Shown here: in pieces, positions 7,339 through 10,535 of the stretch
How positions within the stretch are numbered: position 1 is the stretch's first letter
Layout of the letters: the number at the start of each line of letters is the position of its first letter
Notes under the pieces: model-generated
Seen by the model: only the letters and a program-made list of their open reading frames with translations
Databases searched by the model: none
Told to the model about the DNA's origin: nothing
Translations under genes and position numbers: made by a program
Assembly: GCA_900642245.1 (NCBI GenBank)
Contig: CAAAJI010000194.1
Span: forward strand, 55,693 to 66,227
From: Fragilaria radians
Taxonomy: Eukaryota; Bacillariophyta; Fragilariophyceae; Fragilariales; Fragilariaceae
Reading direction: 5' to 3'
DNA: 10,535 bases

Positions 7339-7514
7339 AAGTTAGAGATCTCATAAAACGAGATGATTCTTTTTACGCCAAAGAAGGGTACTCATCTTTG
7401 GATGTCTTGTGCACAAATTTCATCGCTTCAGAGCAGTTAGTTCTAGAAATCCTAAGAAAAACTCGATCACCTATTTGGAGACAACATTCGCCTTCTGAGA
7501 TGAATCATAAATGA
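7293..7514 (+). pseudogene. Out-of-frame continuation of receptor copy B, tentative
   Basis: Frame 0 is open from after TGA 7290 to TGA 7512-7514, about 73 codons, overlapping the end of the copy B frame. From 7335 it reads LKVRDLIKRDDSFYAKEGY, then SSLDVLCTNFIASEQLVLEIL and a basic end. The amino-acid mix is protein-like, unlike the random low-complexity frames around it, so the original protein may have run on and been cut by a one- or two-base indel between 7290 and 7335. A GAG-GTAAAA donor-like site (7291-7299) exists, but the nearest acceptors would give an intron of about 20 bases, too short. I see no matching extension after copy A. Could be chance. Confidence 0.35.
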
Positions 7515-8458
7515 CAAAGTATACAATACCATTATAAGTTAAAGAAGATGTTGCAAGGAAATCGTGAACACAAAATATTATGTTCAGTACAATTCCAATA
7601 CTTTCTGTGACATCCTTTTTTGAAAGTAGCTTTTTTAATCATGCTTCCATTGAGAGATTATACAAACATCATAATTGCTGGTTTGTGAACCGTCGTTCCC
7701 TAGAAATGTTGCCAAGAGGAATACATCCTGCTTACTGTGACCAAGTTACATCATCGATGATACTGAACAGACAAAGTGCGATATCACACATTTGAAATAG
7801 CAACCTAGAGATATGTGCTGTGCAGTAACATCATGTCTTTTCGAAAGCGAGTTACTCACTAGATGCAGAACAATAGACTTAAATCTGCTTTATGGTGAGT
7901 CTCTAGTATAGGAATGAATGTGAATATATCATTCCAGATGTGAATATGTATGTATAAACATCATTGCAATTGAACATTTATATATCATCTCGAAAGATAA
8001 ATGCTTCATTTCTTAGTTCTATGCTGTTCATGCAACATACCCTATTGACATCTAAGATTAAATCAGAAACATATTTCATTTGTTAATATTTCATTAATCT
8101 TCAACCCCAGACTACTCTCACAAGTTTTACACTAAGAACCTTGCTACTAGTAATTAAAAAGGTGAAGTGAAGTTTAGCTCTTATTTAGAAACGTCCTGTT
8201 ATGAAGAGTTAAAGCATCTTGAGGTTTAATCATCATGATCAAAATGAATTATCCCAATGATATTACACTAACCTACCGACCAAACTTCTTTCTTTTGAGT
8301 ATATTCACGAAGCCTTTCTGGAATTTCAATGAATATATCCTGGTCAGACTACACGCAAGTATGCAGCGTTGTCATCAATCATTTCGGTTAATCAATAAGG
8401 CTGTAGGTTTGCATAATGTAAGGAGAGAACAAGCAATATGCTGATTGCATATCTGTAA
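7515..8458. other. Featureless AT-rich stretch
   Basis: About 940 bases with no recognisable gene, RNA or transposon. Two 70-codon open stretches (7580-7795 and 8235-8444, plus) have no motif and Phe/Ile/His-rich random-looking content, so I do not call them genes. The only local structure seen is a short direct repeat, tgtgaatat, at about 7919 and 7939, and a 7-bp inverted pair agattaa/ttaatct near 8055-8100. Confidence 0.5.
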
Positions 8459-8839
8459 TCAGGAAAGAAAGAAGTCATGGAAATCAATGCCTGGTATCTT
8501 ATCATAGCCGTTGATCATACGCGTGACTTGTTGGACCCATTTTTTTAGAGTCCGTTTATCTTTAGGCAAGCTTGCCCTTGGAAGACCTCTCCTGGTCTTT
8601 TGAGAAAGAAAATTTTGAAGCTCAGATTCAAGGGCGTTAATTGTCATATATTCAGTTTTAGGTGCCTCCTCGGGATATAATTTGTCATTGAGATTGAAGA
8701 TAAATTCAGCTGGGAGAAGTTGTGCATGGAGAATATCTTCTAGGGATATTGGAGAGTATGTTTTTATGATGAAAATCCAATGCTAAATATCAATGTTAAG
8801 TGCCCACCTAGCCATCAAGCTACCCCGATTTATACAATC
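8459..8839 (-). pseudogene. Minus-strand coding relic, possibly Ty3/gypsy RNase H C-terminus and linker
   Basis: On the minus strand a frame is open for 107 codons from 8782 to TGA 8461-8459, the best non-transposon-like minus ORF here. An ATG at 8647 would give only 62 residues. It encodes SLEDILHAQLLPAEF, YPEEAPKTEYMTINALESEL, then a basic segment KDKRTLKKWVQQVTRMING and GIDFHDFF. Upstream across TAG 8785-8783 the frame keeps making sense for 15 codons: NRGSLMARWALNIDI, then HWIF. The ARWAL-x-I...HW pattern resembles the end of gypsy RNase H, where Arg-Trp precedes the strand before the connection domain. If right, the TAG is a nonsense mutation. Alternatively the TTTAG at 8787-8783 is a splice acceptor of an unknown gene. 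The family call is weak; the coding nature is more secure. Confidence 0.4.
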
Positions 8840-9899
8840 TCAAACATAATAAGGCTAGTGAAGGAGGATTATTTTTAAGGATGTGTTTAAAATTATGACA
8901 TGATCTTAGCATTATAATCATCAAATATGAGGTGTCCTACAGCTGCGTCAATACAGAAGATAGTGATGCAACAGAATGGAAACTTCTAATGGCCAATTTT
9001 GCGTTTGTCTAAGCCGAATTGCCAGTGATTGCTGAATTTCAGGAAACGTGACGCTGAACTCACTCCTTAGAATAATGTATTCTGTGTTACTACATGGTTC
9101 AATAAGAAATGGTTGAAATGGCATTAGGACTTTCTCGTTTATTTATCCAAGGAAAAATCAAAAGTAAACGTTCATATATCCTGTAACAAAAAGCAATTAC
9201 ACACGAAACAATTGATTTTAGGATTGGTAAAGTACGGGCCAAACAAGTGCTCAAAGGCTTTGGGAGGTTAGCCAAAATTTGGTGGTATTTCCAATCTGGT
9301 GGAATAATGTCAAGAAAGCAACGAACATTATTTAATTTAAAAAATAAAATATGGGCTGGGACCCTGGTTAAAATTGAATACCTTTACTATTTCTTGTACA
9401 TCTCATACTCAAATGTTTTAGGTTTACAATTTCAGCCTTGTTCCTGCCAAAAAAAATCATCATGATTCTGTGACCATTGTCTGGTCATCTGAAGAAACTA
9501 GGACAGCCACAACCTGCTGGCCTGAAAGCCAAATAAACTGAGGTTTCCAAGGGTTAACTGAGTACCATGAGGAAGAAGCAAAATAAATGAAATCTTGAAA
9601 GCAATTACTTTCGCCACAACCTCTTCACTGTAGTCCTTCTTTATTTACCTCTGTCTGCTTTCTTGGAGATCCATGGTAATTCTTGATCTGGAATATCTGG
9701 GTACTAATGCAGCACAATTCCCAGCTTTGCACCGTTCAAATACATGTGCAATGCTGCTGACAACTCATATGCAGCGTATTTTTTGTCATTGTTGTGATTA
9801 ATTCGTTCAGATCATAAGAACTGATAAAGATATCTCATTCTATGCAACAAATGGCAAAAAGGTGGGTTGTTTTTATGTACAAACATTTTGGCCAATAAA
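8840..9899. other. Featureless stretch
   Basis: About 1,060 bases without a recognisable feature. A 72-codon plus frame at 9247-9465 opens with GTG, which is not a normal eukaryotic start, and shows no motif. A short minus-strand peptide near 9650-9710 (YPDIPDQELPWISKKADRG) looks orderly but is bounded by stops within 25 codons and cannot be assigned. Confidence 0.45.
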
Positions 9900-10145
9900 T
9901 CAAGGCTTTGGACCAATAATATTGCAGAATTGAATTAGAAAATTAGGAAGAATGATTGGCGTAAAAACGGACGTTGCGTCAAAAACCGAACCAATGGTTT
10001 TTGTTACCACTCCTGTATCTCGATAAATGTTGAATTTGGATAGTTTATAGTTTACTACAGAGCAGGCGTTGTGATTTTGGACGAAATTATCACAGCACGT
10101 ACGATCGACGTTTTCGTCGTCAGCGACATTGTCGTCATCCGACAT
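9900..10145 (-). CDS. Small hypothetical ORF with acidic N-terminus
   Basis: An 81-codon minus ORF from ATG 10145 to TGA 9902-9900. The first 15 residues are strongly acidic (MSDDDNVADDENVDRT). Four Cys lie in the first half, and the C-terminal half is hydrophobic and beta-like without a membrane helix or known motif. The first third is richer in G+C than its surroundings, mildly favouring a real or once-real gene. No family is recognised, and the length is short enough to occur by chance. Confidence 0.25.
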   Translation of the reverse strand: MSDDDNVADDENVDRTCCDNFVQNHNACSVVNYKLSKFNIYRDTGVVTKTIGSVFDATSVFTPIILPNFLIQFCNIIGPKP

Positions 10146-10400
10146 TTAAAAGTCTAATGGGTGCAAAAACTGATTCACGGACGCATGTTCTATTTATGGA
10201 GAGAGACAAATCAAGGAGGACATCATTACACATAAAAATCGTTAAGTCATATGAAATTCCAACAAATAAATAAGACGAAAAAGGACATGCCAGGGAAACG
10301 GGTTTTGCTAAACTGGCACACAAACAGGCCAGAGAGGCATTTATCCCAAATGTAACTTAGTATTTTTCTGTGTAGTTATACATGGTTGATTTGTTTACAG

Positions 10401-10526
10401 AATAGCAAGGCTAATGATGCATTCTTCCAATCTAGTAGTGATTGTATTTATCACGACCCTATTGCTGAACAATTCTGTTACGTGTTTTGGCGAGCCATGT
10501 ACTGTTTGTATGTTGCAATTTATGAT
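10401..10526 (+). CDS. Candidate first-seen exon of a third receptor-like copy (C), partial
   Basis: Directly after ttgtttacag, a good 3' splice acceptor, frame 10401 opens with NSKANDAFF and stays open for 42 codons to TAA 10527-10529. The junction matches the 5' edge of the copy B frame: 10388-10423 and 6522-6557 agree at 31 of 36 bases, and both give N-[SN]-K-[AS]-N-D-A-F in the coding frame. After that block the two diverge completely. The rest includes YVFWRAMYCLYVAIY, which is hydrophobic but not identified. It may be an exon of a neighbouring paralog cut by the window edge, or a short duplicated fragment. Confidence 0.35.
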
Positions 10527-10535
10527 TAATCGGAC

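Noticed and set aside
7580..7795. Plus-strand 71-codon ORF
   Set aside because: No motif, no homologous partner in the window, and a length expected by chance.
8235..8444. Plus-strand 69-codon ORF
   Set aside because: Low-information Phe/Ile/Asn-rich sequence with no motif.
9247..9465. Plus-strand 72-codon ORF starting with GTG
   Set aside because: No ATG at the start, no motif, AT-rich composition typical of chance.
9981..10002. 7-bp perfect hairpin aaaaacc / ggttttt with an 8-base loop
   Set aside because: Short, A/T-weighted, and inside a possible ORF; not enough for a terminator or regulatory call.
10135..10323. Minus-strand 62-codon ORF
   Set aside because: Overlaps the start of the 9900-10145 ORF in another frame and shows no features.
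1..10535. CRISPR array, rRNA or bacterial operon
   Set aside because: No regularly spaced repeats, no rRNA-like sequence, and no closely packed intact ORFs with ribosome binding sites.

Overview
The window looks like nuclear DNA of a eukaryotic microalga, most likely a diatom. The sequence is AT-rich, open frames are short, and no bacterial-style operon is visible. Decayed retrotransposon proteins sit between pieces of a transmembrane receptor-like gene whose TM7 motif (PLQGFWNCLVY) resembles the G-protein-coupled-receptor-like proteins that are abundant in diatoms. The organism call is inference; no organism-specific marker was tested.

Layout. Bases 1-156 are the 3' end of a receptor-like gene (copy A), covering its acidic tail. 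Bases 157-699 hold nothing recognisable. Bases 700-1494 are a decayed Ty3/gypsy-type integrase. From about 1558 to 5183 lies a decayed Ty1/copia-type polyprotein in normal order (Gag, protease, [integrase core missing], reverse transcriptase, RNase H), broken by stops, frameshifts and internal deletions. An untranslated tail (5184-5616) with purine-rich tracts and a pol III B-box-like sequence follows, then a candidate LTR (5617-5896). Bases 6058-6516 hold broken coding-like segments leading into receptor copy B. Copy B's clear part (6535-7338) encodes the third cytoplasmic loop, TM6, TM7 and an acidic tail; a further open segment (7293-7514) lies in another frame. Bases 7515-8458 are featureless. 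Bases 8459-8839 on the minus strand are an unknown or weakly gypsy-like coding relic. Bases 8840-9899 are featureless. A minor acidic minus-strand ORF lies at 9900-10145. The window ends in a candidate exon (10401-10526) whose splice junction matches the 5' edge of copy B's exon, suggesting a third member.

Reading the whole. The best model is a local cluster of receptor-like paralogs (A, B and perhaps C), all plus strand, with the A-B gap filled by old, nested or joined retroelement debris. The A and B tails differ mostly at synonymous codon positions, so they diverged as working proteins even though B now looks damaged. None of the retroelement parts can be functional as they stand. I see no rRNA, intact tRNA, CRISPR array or intact mobile element.
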